64,000 nucleotides of DNA, taken from positions 84,739 to 148,738 of the forward strand of contig JAMLIC010000019.1 in the NCBI GenBank assembly GCA_023954375.1, read 5' to 3'. Below are positions 1-9,066 of this stretch, one piece after another. Positions within the stretch are counted from its first letter, which is position 1, and the number at the start of each line of letters is the position of its first letter. The position numbers were made by a program, and so were the translations under genes. The notes under the pieces are model-generated. The model was given only the letters and a program-made list of their open reading frames with translations. It did no database searches and was not told the DNA's origin. This DNA comes from Planctomycetota bacterium (GTDB taxonomy: Bacteria > Planctomycetota > J058).

Positions 1-493
1 GCACACGGCCCGACGCCTCGGCGGTGACCTCCGCCGCCTCGCCGCCCGGGCGCACCACCGCCAGGCGCGCCGCCTCGCCGGGCTCCTTGGCGCCGAGGCG
101 CGAGACGAGGTCGTCGAGCGACTCGACGGGCCGGCCGTCGAGCGCCGTGACCGCGTCGAACGGCCGCAGCCCCGCCGCCGCGAACGGGGACGCCCGCTCG
201 AGCGACGAGACGACCAGCTTGTGCTCGCGCAGGTGCGCCGGCACGAGGCGGTGGAGCGAGGTCACGTCGACGACCGTGATGCCGAAGCGCTCCACCTCGC
301 GCCGCTTCGGGAGGTCGACCCGGCGCAGGGCGATCGTCGCGTCGCCGAGGCGGTCGAACGACATGGGCAGCCCGCCCGGCAGCGGCTGCCGGCCCGGATC
401 GACGGCGCCGCCCTCCTGCACCTGCAGGTTGCCGCAGCCGACGAGGGTGAGGAGGGCGAGCGCCGGCGCGGCGCCGGCGCGAGGTCGGGTCAT
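1..493 (-). CDS. PDZ-domain lipoprotein, 3' part cut by the window edge
   Basis: The visible 164 residues start at ATG 493 behind a good AGGTGG ribosome site. The first ~20 residues form a lipoprotein signal ending in LVGC, so the protein is probably lipid-anchored outside the cytoplasm. A PDZ-like segment follows at about residues 90-155 (SPFAAAGLRPFDAVTALDG), of the type that recognises C-terminal peptides in envelope proteases and scaffolds. No protease domain is visible, but the C-terminus lies outside the window. It is transcribed away from the endopeptidase gene at 712, with 218 nt between them. The specific role is unknown. Confidence 0.7.
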   Translation of the reverse strand, partial: MTRPRAGAAPALALLTLVGCGNLQVQEGGAVDPGRQPLPGGLPMSFDRLGDATIALRRVDLPKRREVERFGITVVDVTSLHRLVPAHLREHKLVVSSLERASPFAAAGLRPFDAVTALDGRPVESLDDLVSRLGAKEPGEAARLAVVRPGGEAAEVTAEASGRV

Positions 494-711
494 GAGCCAC
501 CTCGGAGCGGGTGGTGTTCTACCAGACCGTCCGCCCAGGGCACGGTTCGCCCCCCGCTCGTGAACCACGCCGAGCCGTTGGCTGGCGCGCGGCACGCGAT
601 TGCGACTCACCGGGCCCGTGAAAAGCAGCCCCTCCCCTCCAACTCGCTCCGCCCCGGGACCTTGCCCGATGGCCACCCGTTCGCACCGGGCCCGCCGGAG
701 GAGGAGTCCAC

Positions 712-1632
712 GTGCAGAAGAAGCTCGGCTTCGTGGCGGCGCTCACGCTCGCGCTGTCGTCGTTCATGCTGGCCCCCGCGCCCGCGTCGGCCCGGGGCGG
801 CGACGCGGTCCAGGTCGTGGCGGACGTCCAAGTCATGTCGGCGCGGGGCGGCGGCCAGGTGCTCGGCTCGGCCCGGGCGGGCCAGGTGTATGCGGTCGTC
901 GAGCGCGACGGCGGCTGGGTGCTCGTCCAGTTCAGCGAGCGCCGCGGCTGGGTCGCGGCCGAGCGCGTGCGCGGCATCGAGCGCGGCGTCCAGACCGTCA
1001 CCGCCTCGGCGCTCAACGTGCGCGCCGGCCCGAGCACCCGCTACCGGGCGATCGGGCAGCTGCCCAACGGCGCCCACGTCACCGCCGTCGGGAGCGAGGG
1101 CGCCTGGCGCAAGGTCTTCTTCCGCGGCCAGGAGGCCTGGGTGCACGGCGACTACCTGCGCGCCGTCGCCGCGCGGCCGGACGCGCCCGCCCCGGCCGCG
1201 ACGCCGGCGCGCTCCCGCGCCGGCTTCGTGCAGCTGCCCGCGTCCGGCCCGGGCTTCTACTCCTACGCCGCCGCCAGCCGCCGCTGGGGCCGCCCCGAGC
1301 TCGTCTACGCGCTCGAGCGCGCCGGGCTGAACCTGCGCGCCCGCCCCCGCTTCGGCGTGGGCGACCTGAGCCTCGAGAACGGCGGGCGGCTCTCCGGCCA
1401 CACGAGCCACCGCGTCGGCCGCGACGTCGACGTCCGCCCCATGCGGCGCGACGGCCGCGAGGGGCCCGTCACGCGCCAGCAGTCGGCCTACAGCCGCCAG
1501 CTGACGCGCGACCTGATCCGCGAGCTGCGCAAGCACGCGCGCACCGACATCGTCCTGTTCAACGACCTGCTCGTCGGCGGCGTGGTCCCCTGGCCGGGGC
1601 ACGACAACCACTTCCACTTCAGGGTCCGCTGA
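712..1632 (+). CDS. Secreted murein endopeptidase (M74/MepA-like) with two SH3b domains
   Basis: 306 residues from GTG 712, preceded by GGAGGAG. An export signal (residues 1-28) is followed by two bacterial SH3 domains (about 32-90 and 95-155; the second has the ALNVRAGPSTRY signature), then a LAS-type metallopeptidase domain. Zinc ligands fit the MepA pattern: H233 and D240 in GHTSHRVGRDVD, and the HFH motif with H300/H302 in the last ten residues. The family cleaves peptide cross-links in peptidoglycan, and the SH3b domains probably bind the wall. E. coli MepA lacks SH3b domains, so this is a variant architecture. Catalytic residues look intact. Confidence 0.85.
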   Translation: MQKKLGFVAALTLALSSFMLAPAPASARGGDAVQVVADVQVMSARGGGQVLGSARAGQVYAVVERDGGWVLVQFSERRGWVAAERVRGIERGVQTVTASALNVRAGPSTRYRAIGQLPNGAHVTAVGSEGAWRKVFFRGQEAWVHGDYLRAVAARPDAPAPAATPARSRAGFVQLPASGPGFYSYAAASRRWGRPELVYALERAGLNLRARPRFGVGDLSLENGGRLSGHTSHRVGRDVDVRPMRRDGREGPVTRQQSAYSRQLTRDLIRELRKHARTDIVLFNDLLVGGVVPWPGHDNHFHFRVR

Positions 1633-1722
1633 CGGCCGCCCCGCGCGGCCGGCGCTCCCGGGCGCCGGCCGCGGAACCGACGGCGTCCGACGGGGTTGCT
1701 GGCCGCGGCCGTCGACGACGTT

Positions 1723-1728
1723 TACACT
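1723..1728 (+). promoter_or_regulatory. -10 box TACACT for a leaderless transcript
   Basis: TACACT ends 7 nt before the GTG start at 1736 and there is no Shine-Dalgarno sequence between, so transcription would begin at or next to the start codon. I see no convincing -35 at 17 nt; a TTGCTG is 21 nt away, which is too far. Confidence 0.5.
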
Positions 1729-1735
1729 CTGCCGC

Positions 1736-4438
1736 GTGACCAGGGTCGTCGTCGAGGTCGGGCAGAGCGCGTGGGTCCAGGAGGTCGCGGACGACGCCCG
1801 CATCTCGATCGGCCGCGCGCTGACGAACACGATCATCATCGAGGACACGTCGGCGTCCCGCGAGCACTGCGCGATCGAGCGCGACGACGAGCGGCGCTAC
1901 TGGCTGCTCGACCTCGGGAGCCGCAACGGCACGCGCCTCAACGGGCGCTTCGTCTCGCGCGCCCTGATCAACCCGGGCGACCGGATCGAGATCGGCGCCA
2001 CCTCGATCACCTTCACCGGCGCGGGCGAGGAGGGGGCGAGGGCCGCCGAGGCGCTGGAGAAGGAGGCGCGCGCCCGCGCCGAGCAGCTCCGCTCGGCCGA
2101 GGCGGTCGACGCCCTGGCCAGGGACCCGCTCACCGGGCTGGCGTCGTTCCCGGCGGTCGTCCTCGAGCTGCGCCGCATCCTGAGCGCGGCGGCGCCGCCG
2201 GCCGGCGACGGCGCGGCGACCGCGTCGGAGCTCGAGGCCCCGCCGCTCGTCGGCGTGGTCAAGCTCGACATCGACTACCTCGGCCTGCTCAACGACATGT
2301 TCGGCCTGCGCGCCGGCGACGACGTGATCGCCCAGGTGGCCCGGACGCTCGTCGCGGCCCTGGCCGAGCGGCCCGAGCAGCGCGCGTTCGCCGGCCGCGA
2401 GGCGGGCGGCAAGTTCGTCGTCCTCCTCCCGGGCGCCGAGGCGCCCGTCGCCGAGGGCGTCGCCGAGCGCGTGCGCCAGCGCGTGGCGGCGGAGGTCCTC
2501 GAGGGGTCCATGCGCGAGGCGCGGGTGACGCTGAGCGCCGGCGTGGCGGTGGCGCCCGGCGACGACCGCACGTGGGACGGCCTCCTGCGCCGGGCCGAGG
2601 CGGCCCTGGCCGAGGCCAAGCGCCACGGGCGCGACCGCGTGGCCCGCCCGCCGCAGAAGGACGGGGAGGAGCTGTCGCGCGTCGCGGCCCTCACCGACAC
2701 GCGGGGCTCCGGGCTGTGGGCCGCCTCCGACGTGTGGGACCCGCAGGTGGCGCGCGGGTCCGGGTCGAGCGCCGAGGGGACGGGGCCGACGTCGTCCGCG
2801 GCCGTGCGCGCCCGCGAGCACGCGCAGACCCAGGCGCTCCGCCTCGAGGAGCCCCAGCTCGCCCCGCTGATCCTCGGCCACGCCGGGCAGTCGATCCTCG
2901 GGCTCGTCGCCCAGGCGCTCGGCTCCGACCTCGAGCTCGACACCCTCCTCGAGCTGACGCTCGGGATCATCGTCGACGCGACCAAGGCGCGCCGCGGCTT
3001 CATCCTCCTGCGCGAGCCCGGCGGGGCCATGCGCCTGCGCATGGCGGTCGACCGCGACGTCCCCGGGCTGCCCTCGCGCGACACGGCGCTCAGCCAGGGG
3101 ATCGTGGGCGAGGTCCTGCGGACCAGGTCGGCCGTGCTCGTGGGCGACGCGCAGCTCGACGACCGCTTCAAGGGGCGGCAGAGCATCGTCACGCAGGGGC
3201 TGCGCTCGGTGATCGCCGCGCCGATCCTCTGGGCCAAGGAGGTCGTCGGGGTGATCTACCTCGACAACCGCTCGGCCGTCGACCGCTTCGCCGAGCCCGA
3301 GCGCGACCTGCTGCTCGCCTTCGGCCGCCTCGTCGCCGGCCCGATCCGCCGCCAGGCGCTGCACCAGGCGCAGGCCTCGGAGCTGGAGAAGGCGCGGCTG
3401 GCGCTCGCCCGCACGGCCGAGCTCGAGGCGCGCCGCCGCCACCGCTACGCCAACATCATCGGCGAGTCGGCGGCGATCAAGAAGCTCTTCCGCTTCCTCG
3501 ACCGCCTCTCCGAGTCGCACCACCCGGTGCTGATCCACGGCGAGTCGGGGACCGGCAAGGAGCTCGTCGCCTCGGCGATCCACTACAACGGCCCGCGCAA
3601 GACCGGGCCGTTCATCGCCGAGAACGTGGCGGCCGTCTCGGAGACGCTGCTCGAGGCCGAGCTGTTCGGCCACGTCCGCGGCGCCTTCACCGGCGCCGAC
3701 CAGGACCGCGTCGGCCTGTTCGAGGCCGCCGACGGCGGGACCCTGTTCCTGGACGAGATCGGCGAGATGTCCGAGCGCATGCAGGCCAAGCTCCTGCGCG
3801 TGCTGCAGGAGGGGGAGCTGCGCCCGGTCGGCGGCCGCGACGTCAAGAAGGTCGACGTGCGCCTCATCTGCGCCACGAACAAGAACCTCCTGCAGATGTC
3901 GCGCGAGGGGACCTTCCGCGAGGACCTCTACTACCGGATCGCCGTGATGACGGTCGAGCTGCCGCCGCTGCGCGAGCGCCGGGAGGACGTGCCGCTCCTC
4001 CTCGACCACTTCCTGCGGCAGATCGCGCAGCAGGAGCGCCGGCCGGCGCCCGAGGTGAGCCGCGAGGCCTTGCAGCTCCTCGTCCACCACGACTGGCCGG
4101 GCAACGTGCGCGAGCTCGAGAACACGACCAAGGCGCTGTTCACGCTGGCGGGCGAGCGCATCCTCCCCGCCCACCTGCCGCCCAAGCTGCTCGGCGGCGC
4201 GGCGCCCGACCGCGCGCAGTCGGCGATCCGGCGCGTGGCCGTGACCGACGGCGCCGACGCCATGATGCTCATGGTCGAGCGCGGGCGGCCGCTCGAGGAG
4301 ATCGTCTCCATGTTCGAGCGCGAGGCGATCGTCCGCGTGCTCGCGGCGGCCGGCGGCAACCGGAGCGAGACCGCGCGGCGCCTGGGCCTCTCGCGCCCGG
4401 GGCTGCTGAAGAAGATGAAGCGCTACGGCGTGAGCTAG
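1736..4438 (+). CDS. Sigma-54 activator with FHA, degenerate GGDEF and GAF sensor domains
   Basis: 900 residues. Domains in order: FHA (about 1-97, with GRALTN and SRNGTRLNG), a GGDEF-fold segment (about 120-310), GAF (about 395-545), an AAA+ sigma-54 interaction domain (about 570-815; Walker A GESGTGKE, GAFTGA near 649, Walker B LFLDEIGEM) and a Fis-type helix-turn-helix at the C-terminus. GAFTGA shows it should contact sigma-54 and open promoters. The cyclase signature reads AGGKF instead of GGDEF, so the domain is probably a ligand or scaffold module rather than an active diguanylate cyclase. FHA input implies control by a Ser/Thr kinase. Its stop codon overlaps the GTG of the next gene by 1 nt (TAGTG), so it may regulate, or be translated with, the exporter. 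Confidence 0.9.
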   Translation: MTRVVVEVGQSAWVQEVADDARISIGRALTNTIIIEDTSASREHCAIERDDERRYWLLDLGSRNGTRLNGRFVSRALINPGDRIEIGATSITFTGAGEEGARAAEALEKEARARAEQLRSAEAVDALARDPLTGLASFPAVVLELRRILSAAAPPAGDGAATASELEAPPLVGVVKLDIDYLGLLNDMFGLRAGDDVIAQVARTLVAALAERPEQRAFAGREAGGKFVVLLPGAEAPVAEGVAERVRQRVAAEVLEGSMREARVTLSAGVAVAPGDDRTWDGLLRRAEAALAEAKRHGRDRVARPPQKDGEELSRVAALTDTRGSGLWAASDVWDPQVARGSGSSAEGTGPTSSAAVRAREHAQTQALRLEEPQLAPLILGHAGQSILGLVAQALGSDLELDTLLELTLGIIVDATKARRGFILLREPGGAMRLRMAVDRDVPGLPSRDTALSQGIVGEVLRTRSAVLVGDAQLDDRFKGRQSIVTQGLRSVIAAPILWAKEVVGVIYLDNRSAVDRFAEPERDLLLAFGRLVAGPIRRQALHQAQASELEKARLALARTAELEARRRHRYANIIGESAAIKKLFRFLDRLSESHHPVLIHGESGTGKELVASAIHYNGPRKTGPFIAENVAAVSETLLEAELFGHVRGAFTGADQDRVGLFEAADGGTLFLDEIGEMSERMQAKLLRVLQEGELRPVGGRDVKKVDVRLICATNKNLLQMSREGTFREDLYYRIAVMTVELPPLRERREDVPLLLDHFLRQIAQQERRPAPEVSREALQLLVHHDWPGNVRELENTTKALFTLAGERILPAHLPPKLLGGAAPDRAQSAIRRVAVTDGADAMMLMVERGRPLEEIVSMFEREAIVRVLAAAGGNRSETARRLGLSRPGLLKKMKRYGVS

Positions 4439-6627
4439 TGGCGGCCGCGCGCGACGTCGCCCAGGTCAAGCGCCTGGTCCCCTTCTTCCGCCCGCAGCTG
4501 CCGCGGATCGTCCTCGTCGTGGCCCTCACGATGGTCGTGGCGCTGGCGGAGGGCGGGCAGGCCTACCTCCTCCAGCCGCTGCTCAACCAGGTCCTCCTGC
4601 GCGGCGGCGACGACGCCGCGGAGGCCGACGACGTGGCGCTCGTCACCTCGCTCGCGGCCGCGCACCCGGACGCCGTCGCGGACGCGCGGGCCCGGGCGAA
4701 GGACGTCGCGGCCCCCGACGCCGACGCCGCCGCCCTCCCGGCGTTCGCCGGCCGGACCGTCGAGGACCCGGCCTGGGCGCAGGACCCGGTGTGCCGGCTC
4801 CTCGAGCGGACGCGGCGCGTCCTCGTCGACGCCCGCCCCGACGACGACCGCCGGGCCCGGGCCGACCTCGCCCGCGCCGTGGCCCTGCAGGCCGAGGCCG
4901 GGCGCGTGCTCGCGGTCGCCGGCGACCCGCGCGCGGCCGACCCGGCGGCGCGCGCGGCGGCCGCCGCCCTGTCGCTCGACGCGCGCGAGCTCGGCCGCGA
5001 GCGCGCCCTGCGCGCCGTCAAGGACACGCTCCTGCGGATCCTGGCCCTCGCGCTGGGCCTGGCGGCCGTCCTGGGCGTCTCGCGCTACCTGACGGCGGCG
5101 ATCTCGGCCGAGGTCGTGGCGCGCGTCTACATGGACCTGCAGCTGCGCGTCGTCGGCCACGTCCTCTCGCTCTCGCTCGGCCAGCTCCAGGACCAGCGGC
5201 GCGGCGACCTGCTCACGCGCCTCGTGGGCGACCTGGCGCGCACCGCCAACGGCGTCCTCCTGCCGCTCGTGCAGGTGCTGCTGCTCCAGCCCGTGCGCAT
5301 CCTGCTGCTCTACTGCGTGGCGCTGGTCGTCTCCTGGCAGCTCTCGCTCTGCCTCCTGGTGCTCTCGGCCGTCGTCATGCTCCCGATCCGCTGGTGGGGC
5401 AAGTTCATCCGCAGGAGCGCCCGCCGCCGCCAGGGCGCCATGGCCGAGGTGATCGAGGCCATGCACCAGATACTCTCGGGCGTGCGGGTGGTGAAGGTCT
5501 TCCGCCGCGAGGCGTTCGAGCTCGAGCGCTTCAAGGCGTCGACCGACCAGGCCTACCAGGCCGAGGTCTCGGTCGTGCGCGCGCGCACCGGCTCGCGCAC
5601 GTGGATCCACCTCGTCAACGACATCACCTTCCCGCTCGTGTTCCTCGCCGGCGGCTACATCGTCGTCAGCCGCCTCTGGGGGCTCGACGCCGGCCGCTTC
5701 GCCACCTTCGCGGGGCTGATCATCCTCATGTACCGGCCGACCAAGTCGATGGTCACGGCCTACAACACGCTGCAGGACTCGCTGCCGTCGCTCCACCGGG
5801 CGCTCGAGGTCCTCGACACGCCGCCGCGCATCGAGGCGGACCCGGCGGCGCCGCCGCTCGAGCGGCTCGAGCGGGAGATCGCGGTCGAGGGGGTGTGCTT
5901 CTCCTACGACGGCGAGGCCGAGGTCCTGAAGGACGTGAGCTTCACGGCGCGGGTCGGGACGACGACCGCCTTCGTCGGGCGCACGGGCAGCGGCAAGTCG
6001 ACGCTCATGGACGTGCTGGCCCGCTTCGTCGACCCGACGGCGGGGCGGGTGCTCGTCGACGGGCGGCCGCTCCCGGGCGTGCACCTCGACTCGTGGCGGT
6101 CGCGCCTGGGGCTCGTGTCGCAGGACGTGTTCCTGTTCAACGACACGGTGCGCGAGAACATCCGCTACGGCCGCCTCGACGCGACCGACGCGGAGGTGGA
6201 GGAGGCGGCGAGGAGCGCCAGGATCCACGAGGAGATCCTCCGCCTCCCGGGCGGCTACGACTACGTCGTGGGCGAGCGCGGCGCGCGCCTGTCGGGCGGG
6301 CAGATCCAGCGGCTGACGATCGCCCGAGCGATCCTGCGCCGGGCGGAGGTGCTCCTCCTCGACGAGGCCATGAGCGCGCTGGACGCCGAGACCGAGCGGC
6401 TGGTGCAGGCGGCGCTCGAGGACGCCGAGAAGGACCGCACGACCTTCGCGATCGCGCACCGGCTGTCGACGGTGCGCCACGCCGACCAGATCCTCGTCCT
6501 CGCCGAGGGGCGGATCGTCGAGCGCGGCACCCACGACGAGCTCGTCGCCCGCGGCGGGCACTACGCCGAGCTCGTCAAGCACATGGAGGACCCCGACCAC
6601 GGCGCGGCGCCTGCGATCCCCGCCTGA
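4438..6627 (+). CDS. ABC exporter, fused membrane and ATPase domains (MsbA/lipid-exporter type)
   Basis: 729 residues from GTG 4438. Transmembrane helix 1 is near residues 20-48 and the remaining five lie between about 195 and 460. The nucleotide-binding domain is at about 480-720, with Walker A GRTGSGKST, signature LSGGQ, Walker B VLLLDEAMSALD and switch H in IAHRLST. All ATPase motifs are intact. MsbA-type half-transporters are usually about 580 residues. The excess is a ~140-residue Ala/Asp/Arg-rich insertion between helices 1 and 2, expected on the periplasmic side. Substrate cannot be told from sequence; lipid or lipid-linked glycans are the usual guess. It is coupled to the sigma-54 activator upstream and runs 53 nt into the convergent methyltransferase gene. 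Confidence 0.85.
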   Translation: MAAARDVAQVKRLVPFFRPQLPRIVLVVALTMVVALAEGGQAYLLQPLLNQVLLRGGDDAAEADDVALVTSLAAAHPDAVADARARAKDVAAPDADAAALPAFAGRTVEDPAWAQDPVCRLLERTRRVLVDARPDDDRRARADLARAVALQAEAGRVLAVAGDPRAADPAARAAAAALSLDARELGRERALRAVKDTLLRILALALGLAAVLGVSRYLTAAISAEVVARVYMDLQLRVVGHVLSLSLGQLQDQRRGDLLTRLVGDLARTANGVLLPLVQVLLLQPVRILLLYCVALVVSWQLSLCLLVLSAVVMLPIRWWGKFIRRSARRRQGAMAEVIEAMHQILSGVRVVKVFRREAFELERFKASTDQAYQAEVSVVRARTGSRTWIHLVNDITFPLVFLAGGYIVVSRLWGLDAGRFATFAGLIILMYRPTKSMVTAYNTLQDSLPSLHRALEVLDTPPRIEADPAAPPLERLEREIAVEGVCFSYDGEAEVLKDVSFTARVGTTTAFVGRTGSGKSTLMDVLARFVDPTAGRVLVDGRPLPGVHLDSWRSRLGLVSQDVFLFNDTVRENIRYGRLDATDAEVEEAARSARIHEEILRLPGGYDYVVGERGARLSGGQIQRLTIARAILRRAEVLLLDEAMSALDAETERLVQAALEDAEKDRTTFAIAHRLSTVRHADQILVLAEGRIVERGTHDELVARGGHYAELVKHMEDPDHGAAPAIPA

Positions 6628-7228
6628 CGTACACGAACACGCGCTCGCTCTCGGACCACGTCGTCAGCACGCGCGCGCGCCCGAGCTCCTCGAGCCGCTC
6701 CGGCCAGGGCGAGGGCGGCGGGCGCGTGGTCAGGAGCGCCCGGAGGCGCGGGGCGGCGTGGGCCTGCTCGGCGACGTGCGCGCGCACGGCGTCGGGGAAG
6801 CAGTTCGCGCAGGCGTAGACCACGGTCGCGGGCGTCAGGTCCACCGCGCGCAGGTCGCCCTGGACGAGCCGGACCCGGGCGCGGAGCCCGGCGGCCTCGG
6901 CGGCGGGGAGGGCGGCGAGGAGGCGCTCGAGCACGCCCCTGGCGACCTCGTGGTGGTGCCGCGAGAGCTCGACCCCGACGGCGAGCCCGACGCGGGTGGT
7001 GGCCGCGGCCCACAGGACGAGCTTGCCCGTGCCCGCGCCGAGGTCGAACAGGGCGTCCTGGGGGCCCAGGCGCAGCCAGCGGAGGAGCCGCAGGGCCTCG
7101 CCCTCGCGCAGCTCGCCGTAGGCCTGCGCGCCCTCGCCGGCGGCGCGCTCGACCGCCAGGCGGTCGTCGAGCGGCGCGTCGAAGCCCGACGGCGCCTGGG
7201 CGTACAGCTCCCGGAGCAGCTCCAGCAC
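6575..7228 (-). CDS. SAM-dependent methyltransferase
   Basis: About 217 residues if started at GTG 7228. There is no ATG in this frame near the beginning of the conserved part, and no clear ribosome site. The motif DLGAGTGKLV near residue 60 is the SAM-binding loop, followed by GVELSRHHHEVA and a later VYACANCF segment, which resemble DOT1/histone-methylase-like class I methyltransferases. The methylated substrate is unknown. The 3' end overlaps the end of the ABC exporter on the other strand by 53 nt. It is transcribed divergently from the ATPase gene at 7349. Confidence 0.65.
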   Translation of the reverse strand: MLELLRELYAQAPSGFDAPLDDRLAVERAAGEGAQAYGELREGEALRLLRWLRLGPQDALFDLGAGTGKLVLWAAATTRVGLAVGVELSRHHHEVARGVLERLLAALPAAEAAGLRARVRLVQGDLRAVDLTPATVVYACANCFPDAVRAHVAEQAHAAPRLRALLTTRPPPSPWPERLEELGRARVLTTWSESERVFVYVRRGSQAPRRGRGPPCA

Positions 7229-7348
7229 CCCGGCATCGTCGCGCGCCGCCGCCCTGCGGCAAGCTCCCCGGGCCTGTCGGTGGCGCCGGGTAGCCTCTCC
7301 GCGGTCAGGGGTGAGCCGGGGGTGAGCCGCCCCGGCGGGAGGTCGCGC

Positions 7349-8005
7349 GTGCAGCCGCTGAGGATCTACGTGTGCGGGGCCCACAGCACGGGCAAGACGA
7401 CCCTGGCGCGGCACATCGCGCGCGAGCTCGGCCTGCCGCTGATCAACGAGGTCGCCCGGCAGGTGATCGCCGAGATGGAGCTCTCGTTCGAGACCCTGCG
7501 CGTCGACGTCGTCCGCGCCGGCGAGTACCAGCGCGAGGTGTTCCGCCGCCAGATGGAGGTCGAGGAGCGCTACCCGGGCGGGTTCGTCTCGGACCGCACC
7601 TTCGACAACCTCGCCTACGCGGCGCGCCACTCCATGGTGATCCCGCAGCTCCTCGACGGCGACTGCATGCGCTACTTCGGCCGGGTGCGCGAGAGCCTGG
7701 TCCTCTTCGTCCGCCCGCACCGCGAGTGCATGGTGAACGACGGCTACCGCGAGCAGGTGGAGTGGGACGAGATCAACCGCATCGACGGGATCCTCGACTT
7801 CCTCCTCGCCTGGCAGCAGATCCCGAGCGTGGGGATCTCCGAGCTCAACATGAAGGACCGCATACGCACGGCGATGACCGCCGTGAAGCTCTACCAGCGG
7901 GCGTGCGCGGCCGCGCCCGACCCGGTCCCCGCGCCGGCGCGGCGGAGCACGAACGGGAACGGGAACGGGCACTCGCACCCGGAGCTGGTCGCCTACAGGT
8001 CCTGA
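7349..8005 (+). CDS. P-loop NTPase of the NadR/AAA_28 type
   Basis: 218 residues from GTG 7349 behind GGGAGG at 6 nt. Walker A is GAHSTGKTT near residue 10. SDRTFDNLAYA near residue 82 resembles the DR-lid segment of small nucleoside- or metabolite-kinase-like ATPases grouped as AAA_28 (the NadR C-terminal domain and relatives). No NadR adenylyltransferase domain is present. The last ~20 residues are a low-complexity Asn/Gly/His tail and probably disordered. Function unknown; a small-molecule kinase or regulatory ATPase is plausible. It stands alone: 190 nt of non-coding DNA follow. Confidence 0.6.
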   Translation: MQPLRIYVCGAHSTGKTTLARHIARELGLPLINEVARQVIAEMELSFETLRVDVVRAGEYQREVFRRQMEVEERYPGGFVSDRTFDNLAYAARHSMVIPQLLDGDCMRYFGRVRESLVLFVRPHRECMVNDGYREQVEWDEINRIDGILDFLLAWQQIPSVGISELNMKDRIRTAMTAVKLYQRACAAAPDPVPAPARRSTNGNGNGHSHPELVAYRS

Positions 8006-8183
8006 GCCTCCCGGGCCCAGCACGTCGCGTCCCTGCGGCGGGGGGTAGGCGCGTCTGAAGCGCGGGCCTCGGCCCGCCAGGGGGAAAGACGAAGCCGCCG
8101 CGGGGGCGCGGCGTGCTGCGCCCGGGAGGACTTGCGAGGGTGACGATCGGGCCCGCGTCCGTGAGGGGCGCGCGCGCCGCTGC

Positions 8184-8189
8184 TATCCT
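8184..8189 (+). promoter_or_regulatory. -10 box TATCCT for a leaderless transcript
   Basis: TATCCT is separated from the ATG at 8196 by exactly 6 nt and no ribosome-binding sequence fits between, as expected for a leaderless mRNA. Confidence 0.5.
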
Positions 8190-8195
8190 GCCGGC

Positions 8196-8855
8196 ATGAA
8201 GCAGCCGACGGGCTTCCACGTGCACTCCTCGGGCCGCGGGCGCCGGGGGTCGAAGCTGCTCACGGCGGCGTTCCTGGTCGTGGGCGTGGTCGGGGTGGGC
8301 GGCGCCGTCGCGTTCTGGAGCGACCGCAAGCGCCTCGTCGAGCACGTCGCCCGGCGCGACCACCTCGCGGTCCCCGCCGCGTGGGTCATGAGCCTGCAGG
8401 GGCCCCCCTCCGAGGCGCGCGAGCCCCTCGTCGAGGCGCTCGAGAAGGGCGAGCCGCGCCTGCGCGCGGCGGCGGCGCGCGCCCTCGGCGCCTACGGCAA
8501 GCGCGACCTCGTGGCGGAGCTGGGCCGCGCCGCGGTCGCGGACGACGCGCCGGACGTGCGCCGCGCCGCGGTCGAGGCGCTGGGCGCGGTGGGCGAGTCG
8601 AACGGCCGGAGCTTCGTGGAGCGCGCCCTGCACGACGAGGCCCCCGGGGTGCGGGCCGCCGCCTGCGACGCCGTGGCGTCGATCGGGATGGTCGACTGCA
8701 TCCCGACCGTCGTCGGGTTCCTGGGCTCGACCGACCTCGACCTGCGCCAGAGCGCCAAGCGCGCGCTGGACCGCTTCCTGCGCGAGGGCGAGCCCAGCCA
8801 CGAGTTCGACCAGAAGGCGTGGCTGGAGTGGTACCACCGCGGCGGAGGGCGCTGA
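8196..8855 (+). CDS. Membrane-anchored HEAT-repeat protein
   Basis: 219 residues. One transmembrane helix near residues 22-42 (LLTAAFLVVGVVGVGGAV) follows a short basic N-terminus. The rest is a run of HEAT/PBS-lyase-like helical repeats of about 30 residues with the recurring pattern LRAAAARALGAYG, VRRAAVEALGAVG and VRAAACDAVASIG. Such domains are protein-binding scaffolds; no catalytic motif is visible. It has its own promoter and is convergent with the anti-sigma/sigma pair, with a perfect hairpin between them. Confidence 0.7.
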   Translation: MKQPTGFHVHSSGRGRRGSKLLTAAFLVVGVVGVGGAVAFWSDRKRLVEHVARRDHLAVPAAWVMSLQGPPSEAREPLVEALEKGEPRLRAAAARALGAYGKRDLVAELGRAAVADDAPDVRRAAVEALGAVGESNGRSFVERALHDEAPGVRAAACDAVASIGMVDCIPTVVGFLGSTDLDLRQSAKRALDRFLREGEPSHEFDQKAWLEWYHRGGGR

Positions 8856-8992
8856 GCGACGGCCGGACCGCCTCCGAGCACACCTCACCGCGCTTCCGCA
8901 GCCAGAGCCTCAGGCGAGGCGAAGGAGGGCCCGGCGTGTCCGCGCGAAGGCGAGGGAAGGCGGCCTCCTGGCCGCCGACCGAGCCTGAGCGA

Positions 8993-9023
8993 CCAGGGTG
9001 TCGCGCGAAGCGCGACACCCTGG
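8993..9023. terminator. Perfect hairpin between convergent genes
   Basis: A 13-bp perfect inverted repeat (ccagggtgtcgcg and its complement) surrounds a five-base loop, with one further possible C-G closing pair. It lies between the stop of the HEAT gene (8855) and that of the anti-sigma gene (9067), the usual place for a bidirectional terminator. There is no T-tract. A second, shorter hairpin (ggcggcc/ggccgcc) is at 8959-8976. Confidence 0.55.
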
Positions 9024-9066
9024 CGAACGGCAGCGCCCGCCATCCTCCGCCGCAGCCGCGGTCACA

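Noticed and set aside
591..603. Sigma-54-like ggcacgcgattgc between the first two genes
   Set aside because: The GG and GC elements are one base too close for a -24/-12 promoter.
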